A DNA stretch of 64,000 bases from Diogma glabrata (Eukaryota > Arthropoda > Insecta > Diptera > Cylindrotomidae). Made by a program: the position numbers and the translations under genes. Shown here one piece after another: positions 33,601 to 45,269 of this stretch (positions are counted from its first letter, which is position 1; every line of letters starts with the position of its first letter). The notes beneath the pieces were generated by a model, which was not told the origin of the DNA, ran no database searches, and worked only from the letters and a program-made list of their open reading frames with translations. Location: NCBI GenBank assembly GCA_963693315.1, contig OY856186.1, positions 302,104,144 through 302,168,143 of the forward strand. Direction: 5' to 3'.

Positions 33601-34031
33601 ATTTCCCGTCACAACCACCTCAAATTCTGTTTTCTTATTTTCAAAAACAAAATATGCGACACAACAACCGAATTATATGTCATCTTTACAGCAACGATTT
33701 GCTTGGGATAAATTGGATGATTTTTGTCCTTGTTGTTGTATAACCTTTATTATTGTTGTGTATATGTCAATAAAAGGTAACCACCCGTTAGATCATAGAT
33801 AGAAAATTAACAAAAAATTTACAAATCAACAAAAAATGATCACTTCATACAATTTATTTTAATTAGTTTAATTTAATTAGTTTGAAGAGCCCATGTAAAC
33901 GTTTTTGTTACTTAAAAAAAAAACGTAATTTAGACTAAATTGAATCCCGATGCGTAGCGACGGGCTTTTATAGCCAAAACCTTTTAAGATAAAAGCCCTA
34001 AGATAAAGAATGTAACTTCACGTGATGTAGT
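33601..34031. other. No gene recognised
   Basis: Contains a short inverted motif around cgatgcgtagcgacgggctttta at 33948. Nothing else. Confidence 0.5.
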
Positions 34032-34092
34032 GACACTTTACGACCGCAAATTACAATAATAAAGTTACACTTTAATTTGTAGGGGAATAATA
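34032..34092 (+). repeat. 60-bp repeat shared with 35733-35792
   Basis: GACACTTTACGACCGCAAAT and a following ataataaagttacactttaa match gacaatttaaggtcgcaaat and agtaataaagtaacacttta at 35733. The two direct copies lie 1.7 kb apart and each adjoins another repeat. Confidence 0.6.
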
Positions 34093-34104
34093 GCTAGGTA
34101 TGGA

Positions 34105-34205
34105 TTAAGGGCGTAAAGTATGTCTTTTCCGTTTGAGAGTGAAATTGTTGCTCGAGGCGTTAGCCGTTAAAAAGATACTTTATGCCCGAATTGCATACAA
34201 GAATT
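34105..34205. repeat. Foldback repeat with CGAGGCGTTAGCC centre
   Basis: The left arm GGGCGTAAAGTATGTCTTTT is the near-complement of the right arm AAAAAGATACTTTATGCCC. The centre is gctcgaggcgttagccg, similar to 15588 and 35367. Confidence 0.6.
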
Positions 34206-34321
34206 TTTGTACGAGAAAGATTCTGTATTAGTTGCATCAATAAAAAAACAGATTGTTACGGTGATAGCAAAATCATAACAAAACACAACAAATTAATGAA
34301 ATGAATAGTTTTGTTGTTGTT

Positions 34322-34645
34322 CTGTTCTTAGCACTTTTTTTTTAAACAAAATGTGTTGTGTTATAGGGTTTACAATATGTGTCACAACAACACACAAATA
34401 CCTTTTAAGACCTAGGTGCAGACCTAGGTCCCACTACAACCTGCGTTCCAAGGTATTGATGAACGCTTTTTTTAAACCTCTGCGGATTGAAGCCATCTGA
34501 GACAATGAATTCCGGCAAACTATTCCATTTGTATGCAGTTCGGACAAAGAAGTCTTTCTGCGATCTGCCAGTACGACAGCGTGGGATCTCGACCGTTTGA
34601 TTGGTTGCCGTTTGATTAGGGTCAAAATAAAATAAATAATTTTAT
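34322..34645 (-). pseudogene. LINE 3' end, copy 2
   Basis: The minus strand encodes VEIPRCRTGRSQKDFFVRTA and then KWNSLPEFIVSDGFN, the last conserved block of CR1/L2/Jockey-like LINE proteins, followed by the shared 3' tail with ACCTAGGT and ATATTGTAAACCC. It keeps only the C-terminal 70 codons or so. Confidence 0.7.
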
Positions 34646-35732
34646 GAATCAAATCAACATAACGTAAAATAATCGAATATTCTAATATTTTCTCAATGTT
34701 TCTAAAAAGTGACCTCGAATGGTCGAGAACTATGCAGAATTGTATATAGGCAATTTGCCTCTTGTAGAATGAAATTAGTTTTATTTTTAATCCTGCGATA
34801 GTAAAGTTAAAATTATAAAAGTGATTTTTAAATTAGTTATTGTAAATAAAGTTTTAAGTGTTATTGAATAAAAATATTTTGTGTGTTATTTTGAACGTTG
34901 TGTTACTGGAAATAGACTGTTGGAGTTTCGAAGCTGTTGAAAGAATATTCTAGTTAGGAATATTGTTTGCTGTTTTTTTTCCCTATTGTTGTGGAACAAT
35001 TAAGGTGTTGAATACTTAATAAAGCCTGATATTTGTGCTTACTAATTAGTGATCGAACTCTGAAGAGATTTGGGAATTGCGTTTATCGAATTGAGAGTAA
35101 GGTCAATTCGAAGTAAGGTTGGAAAAACGTAACAATATATTTACACATAATAGTAAAATATTTTTTTAGAAAATTATTTTAACCAAGTAGTTTTCAAAAT
35201 AATAGTAAAAAAAATAACTTTAGACATTGTTATTTCAATAGGAAAAAAGGTCTGCTTTACGCACAATTTTTGAATCGTAAAGGTGCATTTTACTTATTAG
35301 TACATTATGATGCAAGGACGAAAAGCTAAAGATTTTGGAAGTTTGTCGAGTTTGCAAATCAAGGCGCTAGCCGAGATTTGCAACCACATTAAGTTCAAAA
35401 TAGCATTCGTCCGTGCCGTTATATACTATTTTTTATTCGCCGCAAGCAAAATATTTTAAAAAATTGTCTATTCTAAATCACAGTTATAAATTTGCATAAA
35501 TTTTAAAATAAAAATATGTTGAACAAGTAACCTCTGACAAAATATTTGGTATTTTTTCAAAATAATTGTATATAACTATGACAACAAATAATGCGAATAA
35601 TTTTGATTGGATTATGAAATTTTGAATTTAAAGGTTGCTTTGATAAAAATTTTTTTTTATAGAATTTACACAAATACAAATGCTTTTTACTTTTTTAGAC
35701 GTAACTATGACAACAAAATATATGGTTGAAAA
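34646..35732. other. No gene; one imperfect foldback
   Basis: 35290-35430 is an imperfect palindrome (gatgcaaggacgaa / cattcgtccgtg; tttgcaaatc / gatttgcaa) with centre ggcgctagccgag. Otherwise AT-rich DNA. Confidence 0.5.
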
Positions 35733-35797
35733 GTGACAATTTAAGGTCGCAAATCACAGTAATAAAGTAACACTTTAATATGTAGGTGAATAAAAAC

Positions 35798-36376
35798 ATG
35801 ACCATCATCACCACCGTGAACACCATGACCATCATGACCACCGTGAACACCATGACCACCATGACCACCGTGACCACCATGACCACCGTGACCACCATAA
35901 CCACCATGACCACTATGGCTACCATGACTCCCATGACCACCATGACCCCAATGACCACCGTGACCACCATAACCACCATGACCACTATGACCACCATGAC
36001 CACCGTGAACACCATGACCACCATTACCACCATGACCACCATAACCACTATGACCAGCATGACCACCATGACCACCTTGACTACCATGACTGCCATGACC
36101 AACATGACCATCATGACCATCATGACCACCGTGAACACCATGACCACCATGACCACCGTGACCACCATGACCACCATAACCACCATGACCACTATGAACG
36201 CCATTACCACCATGACCACCATGACTACCATGACCACTATGACCACAATGAACACTATGACCACCGTGACCACCATGACCACCATGACCATCGTGAACAC
36301 CGTGATCACCATTACCACTATTACCACCATGACTATCATGAACACCATGGCCACCATGACCACACCATGACTACCA
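35798..36376. repeat. 9-bp minisatellite, ATGACCACC family
   Basis: About 64 units of atgaccacc with variants gtgaacacc, atgaccatc and ataaccacc, and longer blocks repeated as units. It is open in several frames on both strands (Met-Thr-Thr and Met-Val-Val repeats) only because the unit is a multiple of three without stops. Confidence 0.97.
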
Positions 36377-37253
36377 TCTACAATCGACACATCCAACTCA
36401 TATAACATTTAGTACAAGACTGCATTAGTGAATAAAAAATATAATAACAAATGAACAAATTAATGACTTGACTATACAAACCAAAAAGATCCACCAAACA
36501 TGCTTCCATTCCTGAACCAGTTATTAGATTTTGCTCAAATTTCAAAACGGTGCTTTTTGTCATCTTATATTTCATTATATATGCCATTTACCAAAATTTG
36601 CGACAACTTATTTCTCTGCTTTTAAAAAAGCCAAATATGCTGCCATTTTTATTAATTTACGAGTCTAAGCATCCATTGTAAACAAAAATGGAGCAGACAT
36701 ATAATATTTTGAAAACTAATATTAAATTAAATTAAAATACTCCAAAAATTCGAATTGAAAATCATTAAATTTAATTCAAAATTATGTTTTTTTAATTGCA
36801 TTTCTGTTAAATTTTTAAGTATCGAAAAATATGAACTATTTCTATAATGCACATAAAACCAGTGAATATTTAAAATATGTGTGTCATACATAATCGAATT
36901 GTATCGTATATTTGCCGAATATTATATTCGTTTTTGTAACTTCCGTTGCAAAATTCTCATAACGCGCCTAAAGAAGTTTTACTTCAAAATTCAACTTTGC
37001 TCTCACATCAAATATATCACTTTTTTTACTAATATGACTCCACTATTAGGAGATAACCGAAACTTATAACTCAACTGTGAACTGAAAAAAAAATAAAATA
37101 TGTAATTGATTAGTTTATTCTTTTCGTTCCAAAACCGATTTATCGAAATTTGTATTCTTTTGGTCCATCCAAATATAAAAATATAAAAAATACATATTTA
37201 AAAAATTCGTTGTCGGGATTTGTGCAGCACAGGTTAACGATGCCTAAACGTTC
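36377..37253. other. No gene recognised
   Basis: AT-rich sequence without motifs I can support. Confidence 0.5.
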
Positions 37254-37652
37254 AAACAGAATACATCCGTTCCGTTCCGTTCGTTTTTTATCCACCTCAA
37301 ACCTTGAGTTTTATAAAACACAATACAACCGCTCCGTCTTTAACTATCCAAAAACTTATATTTTATTTATTTTTATATATATATATTTATTTGTATTATT
37401 TAAAATTTATTTTATAGATTTGCTAAATTATATTCATATTTTATGAAATTTGTTAAAATCTGCTTATTTATATAAATATGTAGAAAAAATAAACAATATT
37501 TGAAGTTATGTGTCTTCCGTAAAAGTTTGAATTTGTGTTTAGTGTCCGTTCCGCTTTTTTCCCCTCCGTTCATTGTGTTTTGATTTCCGTTTTACATATA
37601 AACTGATAGTTCAAATATAACGTAGCGGACGGAACGGATCTATTGTATTTGC
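37254..37652. repeat. Possible MITE with TCCGTTCCGT ends
   Basis: The left part has GAATACATCCGTTCCGTTCC; the right part has its rough inverse GGACGGAACGGATC followed by tattgtatttgc. Inside is another ccgttccgc. No ORF; ends imprecise. Confidence 0.4.
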
Positions 37653-38469
37653 ACCTTAAATGTTCTTCATTTTACGGGCGTATGAAATTTATACGAGTGG
37701 GAAAAGTACATTTTAGCGAGTTATACACTATGCTTTTTCTACTGCATTTAAGAAACACAGAAAACGTGTTTTAATTTGTTTAAATACAACGCCATGTTTC
37801 TTTTTAAAAAAAAATCCATTTTGATAGATTGTAGCCGTCAATCGGAATGTTAATCGGGCAAATGCGAAGAACAACCTGTAACCTAAGTAAAACAAAAAAC
37901 TTCTCAACTTATTACGTTTTTGTCTGACGCTAAACACATCATGTCTCTATATAATAAAAATTACCACCAGCAATTTTCACGAAAAAAAACTTGTTTGCAA
38001 TTCCAGATTCCAGATCTCCATATGAAATATTTATTTTACTACAAACGTAATTATAAAACGTACTAATATACATGTACTATTCCTCCATTTACAAGTTTTG
38101 AAATTTGTTGTCATTTCCTATTCTCATTTCCCTGAAAATAATAAAACATGAAATAATGCAATTAAGGTTAATCATATTAGATGTGATTTTCGTATAAGTT
38201 TTTTCCACTGTCGTGGTTTTAGAAAGTTTTCTCTGATTTTTCTTATGTTCCCATAATTTGTTTGATTTTACTTTTACGTTATATGTACATTCAAAGAATA
38301 AATGTTACACCAACAACAGAGTCAGGAAATTCATAATTTTTGTTGTTTTTGTATAAATATTTTATGTTTGAGCACAATGGGATATTTGTAAACGTAAACG
38401 GAAGTCAGTTTTGTCGATTCAATTTATTTATTAATTCTTTTGGTGGTTTACTGTTCCATAATAGTAGAT
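37653..38469. other. No gene recognised
   Basis: Nothing supportable seen. Confidence 0.5.
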
Positions 38470-38565
38470 TCTTGTATGATTTGAGAATGATGGCAATTCT
38501 TCACGAGGATGAAATTTCCCGAAACGAGTGAAGAATTGCCATCATCCTATGCGAATACAAGATGC
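38470..38565. repeat. Foldback repeat
   Basis: GATGGCAATTCTTCAC at 38489 is inverted as GTGAAGAATTGCCATC at 38529, with CTTGTAT / ATACAAG further out. The loop is gaggatgaaatttcccgaaacga. Confidence 0.75.
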
Positions 38566-38814
38566 TATTTTATCCACGACTGCAAAATATTTCAAATAAT
38601 TTCCAGTTTGTCTGCTAGGTGCTAAGTTTTTATCACCTTATTGAAATATGTAAATCATAGAGAGCATAGAAAAACGAAACTTAAATTTATTATTTTATAT
38701 TTTACATATGTATTATTTTCGTTTTAACCGTTTGATGATACTATACCAACAAATAAACTATAGAACTGTAATAGAATGTAACGATTGCGTCACATACTTA
38801 GTAGTCGTGGATAA
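38566..38814. repeat. Segment bounded by inverted ATTTTATCCACGACT motifs
   Basis: GCTATTTTATCCACGACT at 38563-38580 is inverted as AGTCGTGGATAAAATAATAGC at 38804-38824, around 220 bp of plain AT-rich DNA. It joins the foldback on its left and copy B of the interspersed repeat on its right. Confidence 0.5.
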
Positions 38815-38990
38815 AATAATAGCTATTTATGTACCTAGGGCGTTATGTAGGTTATTGCGCCCGGAAAGCGACGTAATCTAGCCCGAGGGCCTCTGACCCG
38901 AGGGATGGATGTTGCTTGATGGGCGTAATACCCAGTAACGCCAGTGGTGCATACAAGATTTTATGCTTCACTTAATAAGTTAAAAACTAA
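38815..38990 (-). repeat. Interspersed palindromic repeat, copy B
   Basis: Inverse copy of 25950-26135. Both contain the GCATAAAATCTTGTATGCACC block, the ACTGGGTATTA block and GGGCGTTATGTAGGTTATTG-type inverted pieces. Copy B keeps the palindromic bases better. Confidence 0.75.
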
Positions 38991-39878
38991 GAAAGAATTT
39001 AATTTGATAGTCTATATTGATATGCAAAAAAATACAAATGTATCATAGAATCCCAAGAAAATAACTATTTTGAAGTTTAAAATAAATATTTGTTGTTTGT
39101 ACGTTGCTATGTAAACAAATTCTCCTAAATATTGTAGCGTTTGACAAAAACATTGTATTACGTTCAAAATAATTTGATAGTTTTGGAAAACTATATGAAC
39201 AATTAATAACTAAAATGTTGCTAAACATTTTTAAACAAATGTAAAAATCTTTTACTAGCTTAAATTGAATAAGAATTATTTACATTTTGTAGACAAAACT
39301 ACAGTAAAAATAATTTTATTTAGTTTTTTAGCATCTTAAATAGCGGGCGTTATGAATTCATAATGCCTTCTCATAACGCCCCGGTTTTTATGAATGTGTT
39401 TATATATCGCGTATCCAAGACGTTATAACATCTTTATATCATTGTGAAGCATAAATTTTATTTTCAATTTCATCGTGAGTTATGTATTGTCACTAGGATC
39501 GAGTTTTTCCTGTGAAAAATTGCTGATAAAATTAACTCACTTACGATAAAGGGATATTGTTACCCAAGGAAAAATGGGTTAAATTAATGAACCCGAGAGT
39601 AGGGGCGACCGAAGTAACTTTCATTTTAATATGGACTTTTTGATTTCACTTTTACTTGTTTCTTGCTTTTAAAATGAATGCAAGTTTTCGTTCTTTGAAC
39701 TTGAAATTCTGATAACTTCATGATTTCTTGAACGTTATGTTTTAGGTTTCAAAATAGTGGTTACATCAATTTCTCAAAAAATTTCAATAATTATATTCAA
39801 AATGGCCTATCCAGAATTTCGTGTTTTTGTCACATTCGCAGTTGAACAACGAAAATGAACTTTTTCTAGAAAATAAAA
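38991..39878. other. No gene; short palindrome at 39352-39400
   Basis: GGGCGTTATGAATTCATAAT and CTCATAACGCCCC form a small foldback with the same GGGCGTTAT ends as the interspersed repeat. The rest is unassigned. Confidence 0.5.
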
Positions 39879-40540
39879 CCGACTTCAGAAAAAACAAAAC
39901 AAACACAAAAGAGAGAAAAACAACTCAATTCTGGCTTTAAGAGACCAAAATACATACACACATTCAAAAAATAATTACAATTTTTAACCGACTTCAAAAA
40001 TGAAGGAGGTTCTGTGTTTCATTGTGGGTTTTTTATGTATGTTCACCGATTTCTCAAAAACGGCTCGGTCGATTTGGATGATTTAAATTGTATTTTATTT
40101 GGGTTAATTCCGAGAGGGTCCCATAATTTTTTATGATGTGAAAAATACCGTTATTCAGAATATTGGAAAAAACCATATTTTTTATGCAATTTCGTTCATT
40201 TCATCAAAACATATTATTCTGTATGGGTGTTTTGGGCAGTATTATATTTCTATTCTTGTCGAGGTTATCGTAAATAATTTTCTATGACGGGAAATATGTA
40301 TGTCGTTTGTGCCAACAATCGCAAAATCATTATTAATAGATTGTCACTGATGCAAGTTTTTCCGGTATTTGAAGTCATTACTTTTAAAATGTTTTTTAGC
40401 CGACATTTGCTTTATGACTACACTAAAAATAAAAACAAAAAAACTTTTTAAAAAAATAGAACCGACTTCAGAAAAAACAAAAGAGGCACAAACAAGTGAA
40501 AAATAACTCAATTGTTGCTTTTAGAGACAAAAATACGTTA
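39879..40540 (+). repeat. Cluster of CCGACTTCA repeats
   Basis: 39879-39955 and 40461-40539 are direct repeats starting ACCGACTTCAGAAAAAACAA. Between them 39985 starts ACCGACTTCAAAAATGAAGG, as at 28856, and runs to about 40150 with the phrase aaaacggctcggtcgatttgg. No coding sequence. Confidence 0.6.
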
Positions 40541-40599
40541 CATTTTGATTAACTTAATTTGCTTATGCCTTACTATAGACAAATAAATTACGCTATTAA

Positions 40600-40855
40600 A
40601 CAATGTTACTATATTAAAATAGTGTCTTTTTATTATAATTATTATAGTTATTATAGTTATTATAGTTGTTATAAGAGTTATTATATTTTAAAAGTTATTT
40701 GTAGTACAAAACTGTTCGAAGTCGGTGCCACATTGATGAAAAACCGACTGATATGTCTCGGGCTTGGCACCGATTTCCAACAGTTTTGTACTACAAATAA
40801 CTTTTAAAATATAATAACTATTATTACAACTATAATAACTGTAGCTTATGAACCT
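40600..40855. repeat. Hairpin-forming inverted repeat, arms about 95 bp
   Basis: The left arm runs through TTATATTTTAAAAGTTATTTG, TAGTACAAAACTGTT and CGGTGCCA; the right arm has TGGCACCG, AACAGTTTTGTACTA and AAATAACTTTTAAAATATAA. The outer parts are (ATTATAGTT)n microrepeats. The loop near 40735-40765 contains another accgactga. Confidence 0.8.
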
Positions 40856-41643
40856 TGGACATTCTCACGTCATTGTTGATTGATTCTCTCAAATAAATCA
40901 CGGAATGACGGGAATTCAGACTAAATTCCAGTAAAAAATGGAATGTTGACGCGAGGTAAATGAACATCATTATCACATCTGTTATTTATATAACTTCTTG
41001 TAAAAATGATCACTGGTTCGCCAATAATTCGGTTAGACTTGCGTCAAGATCAACTGGTGGCATAGATTTTCCTTCTTCTAGTTCTGCTTTAATGAGTTTT
41101 CCTTTGATGCTGAAAAATTTAGCCTCAAGTTGATCTTGCAATGTAACTATATCCCGAGTGTCAGCGCATAATACAGACGTCTAAATTCGTGGCCATTTTA
41201 AATTTAGAAGAGTTTAAACCACTATATTATCACACAAAAAAAATGAAACTTATTTTAATATTGAGTTTGTCTTACCTAAAATCACTTTAATATCTAATGC
41301 ACTGAGATATTTACAAACACATATAATATTTTTTTTATTTATTTTAAATAGTTTTTGATATAAAATTTGACAGTTAAATCCGGCTCGAAGGACCGGAAGT
41401 TTGAGATAGTTTTTAAAAAATTTAAAAATGTAAATCACCATATCACCTAATAACCTTTATGTAATAATAATAAAACTAATAAATTTGTTTAAATTATTTA
41501 TATTTTTATAAGTCTGTTTATTTAATCAATCAAGTATATTTAATAAATTTATTAACATAAAAATTTCACTTAAAATAAAATATTATTTTTTTTCTTTATT
41601 ATAATTACACTAGTTTACAAATTTTGATCTTTTTTCGTCTCCC
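40856..41643. other. No gene recognised
   Basis: Nothing supportable beyond AT-rich DNA. Confidence 0.5.
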
Positions 41644-41915
41644 TGACTAAAAACCAAATTTTCTTGTGGATTTTGACCTGCTGAACACGAATATCATATT
41701 CTTTTTTTAGGTTAGCTCATGTTTTTGAGATATTTGCGATAAACCAATTTTTTCGGTGAAAAAAAAGTTTATTCCAGTTTTTGGATCGCATATTTTACAA
41801 AAAAATCATATAGTAGAGCGAATATATCAAAAACAAAAGCTAACCTAAAAAAATGAATATGATATTCGTGTTGAGCAGGTCAAAATCTATAGGAAAAGTT
41901 GGGTTTTATTTAGAG
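41644..41915. repeat. Foldback repeat, arms about 90 bp
   Basis: The left arm has TTTTGACCTGCTGAACACGA and then ATATCATATTC and TTTTTTTAGGTTAGCT; the right arm has their complements in reverse order (AGCTAACCTAAAAAAA, GAATATGATAT, TCGTGTTGAGCAGGTCAAAA). The loop is about 80 bp. Confidence 0.8.
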
Positions 41916-42470
41916 AGATTTTTCTTGTAAACTATAGTGTTATATAAAAGGATTATTATTATTTATATACTGTTGTTCTTTGTTTTTAAAAGTAACCACA
42001 AAAATAGTAATTTCCATATAAAAGTTCGATCAATCGCATAAAACATAAATAAACTCGTGTAACATATGTATGACTAATCTATTTAACATACAATACATAT
42101 ATTATTCTTCCCATTAAATTATCGTAAACAATTAAATAAGTCATCAATCATAACAAACAACAAATTATATAGGACAAACTAAGTATATTAAACTTAGCTC
42201 GAATTTCTATAAATTCTCACAATATATTTTTAAATGACGAAATTTAAATTACATAAAATTATATTAAATTTGATGATATTACAAAAATGAATTAATATTA
42301 AATTTATCGAAATAAATATAATTTCCGCTGAATAAGGTAATTATATTTAAGTCATATACGATTGACCGATATTACCTGTACATAATAAATCGATTGTTAA
42401 TTGGTCAATCGATTTATTTATTAAAATAAATAAATTTTGTACAATTTTTTTGTTCATCTGGATTTTTTCT
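41916..42470. other. No gene recognised
   Basis: AT-rich DNA with an inverted pair attgaccgat / attggtcaatcg at 42361-42412. Confidence 0.5.
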
Positions 42471-43320
42471 TTTTTATAGCTAAAACGTTCTTAATATTGG
42501 TGGATGCTCATAGCAAATTTATAGATGTCAGGTTAATGTCTCGAACAAAGGCTCAAGACCTTATTGACAATTTAGAAGAGGTATTTGTTAATTTTTGAAA
42601 TTGTCACCGATAATGGGCCTCCATTCAAATCATACGAATTTAAGTATTTTTGCAAGAAACAGGGTATAAAATTGAGCCATTCACCCCCTTACCACCCTCA
42701 ATCTAACGGTCTCGGTGAGAGAGCAGTACAAACTGTAAAAAAGTCCTTAAACAAATATTTGCTGGATGATAATAAATTAACTCTAAAAAAGCATTGAAAC
42801 AAATTTTTATTTCAATACAGGAACACATATTCCACAGTAACAGGACAAACGCCAAACGAACTTATATTTAGATATAAACCAAAAAATGGCTTGGATAATA
42901 TTAATCCACGTCCTCGAGTCAAATTTCAGTCAGAACCACAACATATAATTCACAGAAGTCAAATTCATATACCAAGTCAAAATACATCCTTGTCCGGTTC
43001 ACAGTTCAAAGAAAATGATAAAAATATTTACAGAAATCATTTTAAAAATAACGTGAAATGGATACCAGCAATTTTTTTAAAACAAATAAGTCAAAATACG
43101 TTCCTGATAATGCTTAATGAAAGTGTGCGAATGGTCCACAAAAGTCAATTTCGGAAAGTCGTGTTAAGTTACCATTATGCACTTCACTACAAAATATTAA
43201 ATCAATCAATCATTTCTTCTCCAAAATCAACTCTAGGTCTAGGTCAACGTGAATACACACAACAAAACAAAGAAAGTCCAAGTCCGTTGAAACCACATAT
43301 AGAAGTAACCAAAGTCTAGG
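42471..43320 (+). pseudogene. Gypsy-type integrase relic, C-terminal half
   Basis: The reading starts inside the integrase core with LILVDAHSKFIDV (first catalytic Asp). A shift and stop at 42590 follow, then VTDNGPPF and SPPYHPQSNGLGERAVQ (second Asp and catalytic Glu). Another stop at 42796 precedes a readable QYRNTYSTVTGQTPNELIF block and an SH3-like tail with MVHKSQFRKV. The upstream domains are missing. A polypurine tract and LTR start follow at 43543, so this is the 3' end of a real element copy. Confidence 0.82.
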
Positions 43321-43542
43321 TAATGCAACAAAACGAAAAAGAACCACATCGTGTAGTCCAGATATACCGAGAAGGAGTAAAAAAATTCGAGAGGTGTATA
43401 GGAAACGTTGCAAATCATACCGCAATTGATATTCATGTAAATTTAATATAAGTTAACCTTGAATGTATATTATATAAAAAAAGTCATATTGAAATTTTTT
43501 TTAAGTCTATAAATTTTACTAAAATATTTAATCTAAATTTTA

Positions 43543-43552
43543 AAAGGGGGAA
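43543..43552 (+). promoter_or_regulatory. Polypurine tract of the Gypsy relic
   Basis: AAAAGGGGGAA sits directly before TGTTAGATATAG. This is the expected 3' PPT-LTR junction 220 bp after the integrase ORF. Confidence 0.7.
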
Positions 43553-43668
43553 TGTTAGATATAGCAATAAAGGTACTACTAAATGTCGATATCGATATCT
43601 GAAATATCGACATCAATTAGTACCGTAACAATAATATATATAATGAAATGAAAAATGTTAAGCTAGTC
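43553..43668 (+). repeat. Start of the 3' LTR of the Gypsy relic
   Basis: Begins TGTTAGATATAGC and contains a palindromic tcgatatcgatatctgaaat region. It is interrupted at the TTAA at 43669 by the next repeat, so its length is unknown. Confidence 0.55.
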
Positions 43669-44232
43669 TTAAGGAGCCTGTAAACGAGCAACTTTTTACG
43701 GCAATGTGTGGCCGGGCAATATTGCCGGGCAATATTGCCCAAATTCAAAAACATTCCCGGCAATTTTTTCGTATTGCCCGGCAATATATTTGTATAGCTC
43801 GGCAATATTGCCGGTATTGCAACTAATGGCTGTTGATTTTTTTCATCGATCAAAAATATTAAACATTGCCCGGCAACTATTTCGATTTTTGTTGTTGTTT
43901 TTTCATTGAAATTGAATTAAGTTCGTTTTGAAGATTTGTAAATAGGTGTCATTAAAAATTTGGTTTAATTAAATGGCAGGTAAAATAAAATATTTGCATT
44001 TGGGTATTGTTTTTGTTGTTTTAGAATAAAAAAAAAAAGGATTTTATTTCTTTTCAGATATTATGGTTAATAAATAATTGATGGAAGGTGGGTAAAGAAT
44101 AATTTTTTGTTGTTGTAATGATTGTAATTCTGTTTTGAGAATGATTGAACTTATTTTTGTTTATAAATCGTTTAGTGTTTTGGTATTTTGAATGGAGAAT
44201 AAATTTGATGGTTTTTTAATAGATTTGTACAA
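43669..44232 (+). repeat. TTAA-flanked TTGCCCGGCAAT-rich repeat, left copy
   Basis: Starts TTAA then GGAGCCTGTAAACGAGCAAC and carries many copies of ATTGCCCGGCAAT and CGGCAATATTGCC. It then runs for 300 bp without that motif to atttgta at 44232. The same sequence is found inverted at 51490-52190. No ORF. Confidence 0.8.
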
Positions 44233-44424
44233 TTCGCTTCTACAATTAGCTGAAAATCATTTCAGTTTGATCACTGGATTGTTAATGTATAAAAACTCCA
44301 AAGTTTTAATTTGGGGATGTTCTTTGTGACAATTAAGCTTAAGTACATATTGGAAATCACTTGAATTTCGCAATTTGAAATCATTTTTCATTTTTCCCTT
44401 GGAAAAACTTCTGTAGAAAAATGC

Positions 44425-44520
44425 GTGCGTCGTGCCGAAATTCGATCTCACACTGATCAGAGACACCTGTTCAAAGCCTGTGTGTCTTATACACTTAGCC
44501 ACAGCGGCGATGACGAACCA
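44425..44520 (-). repeat. tRNA-like sequence, possible SINE head
   Basis: The minus strand has GCCGCTGTGGCTAAGTG (A-box-like) and GAGATCGAATTTC (B-box-like) about 50 bp apart, joined by a possible long variable arm. It shares CTCTGATCAG with 53172-53250. A working tRNA is unlikely. Confidence 0.4.
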
Positions 44521-45269
44521 TATTTTAATTTTCAGCGTTAGATGATTTCTAAATGACACAAGAGGATTTGCAACTCCAAGATTAACTCAAAAAGTTTCCT
44601 TGAGTTGGTAACGTTAGAATGACCGTCTTGAGAATGACAAACTAAAGGACTTTTGATGATGAAGGACTACGCTTTCAAAAACAATCTAGAGCTTCTCAAG
44701 TGCGTTAACTTAAAAATTCGAGTCATTTTAGGTCAGGGCAAGAGAAAAGTAGGTGGGTTCGAGAGTTTCTTATATTAAGTGGTTCTCCTTATGAAAATTT
44801 TAGAATTTTCATGATTTATAGACTATAAAGGTTTAAAATGAATAAAATCTCTGTTCTTCGAGATTTATATCATTGTCTAGCAGTTAACCTCGCCGCCTAT
44901 TATTTAGGTTTGTTTAACAAATAACATGGGGGAGGGGGCATTGAATGATCCAGCTCCGTTTAGAGCCAAAGTAATTGTGCTACTTTCGAGGAGCCAATAA
45001 CATTGACATGGTCTAAAATTGTGGGTAAGGATATTACCTCGCAAGAAACGAAGTGATTGACTTTACAAGGAAGCAGAGGCTCCCTCATATTGGCTCCATC
45101 GCTCTGACGGGGAGCGGCATTGTACTTGCAGATCAAGCAAAATACTTATAGGTATAGAAACTCAGTTGGAAACCAAATATCAGAGAAAGAGCAAAAAAGC
45201 TACGGTAACAATATATACTCATGTATAGAAATCATGGGGAAAAAAGGGTCTTGCACTGCACCTTTCCCA
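44521..45269. other. No gene recognised
   Basis: Less AT-rich than its surroundings and possibly further decay of the Gypsy element at 45270-46150, but I cannot read a domain in it. Confidence 0.45.

Noticed and set aside
35695..36408. 237-residue Met/Val ORF and 194-residue Met/Thr ORF on the opposite strand
   Set aside because: Both are translations of a 9-bp minisatellite with no stop codon in its unit.
44425..44520. Functional tRNA gene
   Set aside because: A- and B-box-like words exist, but acceptor and T stems do not pair well; treated as a SINE-like sequence.
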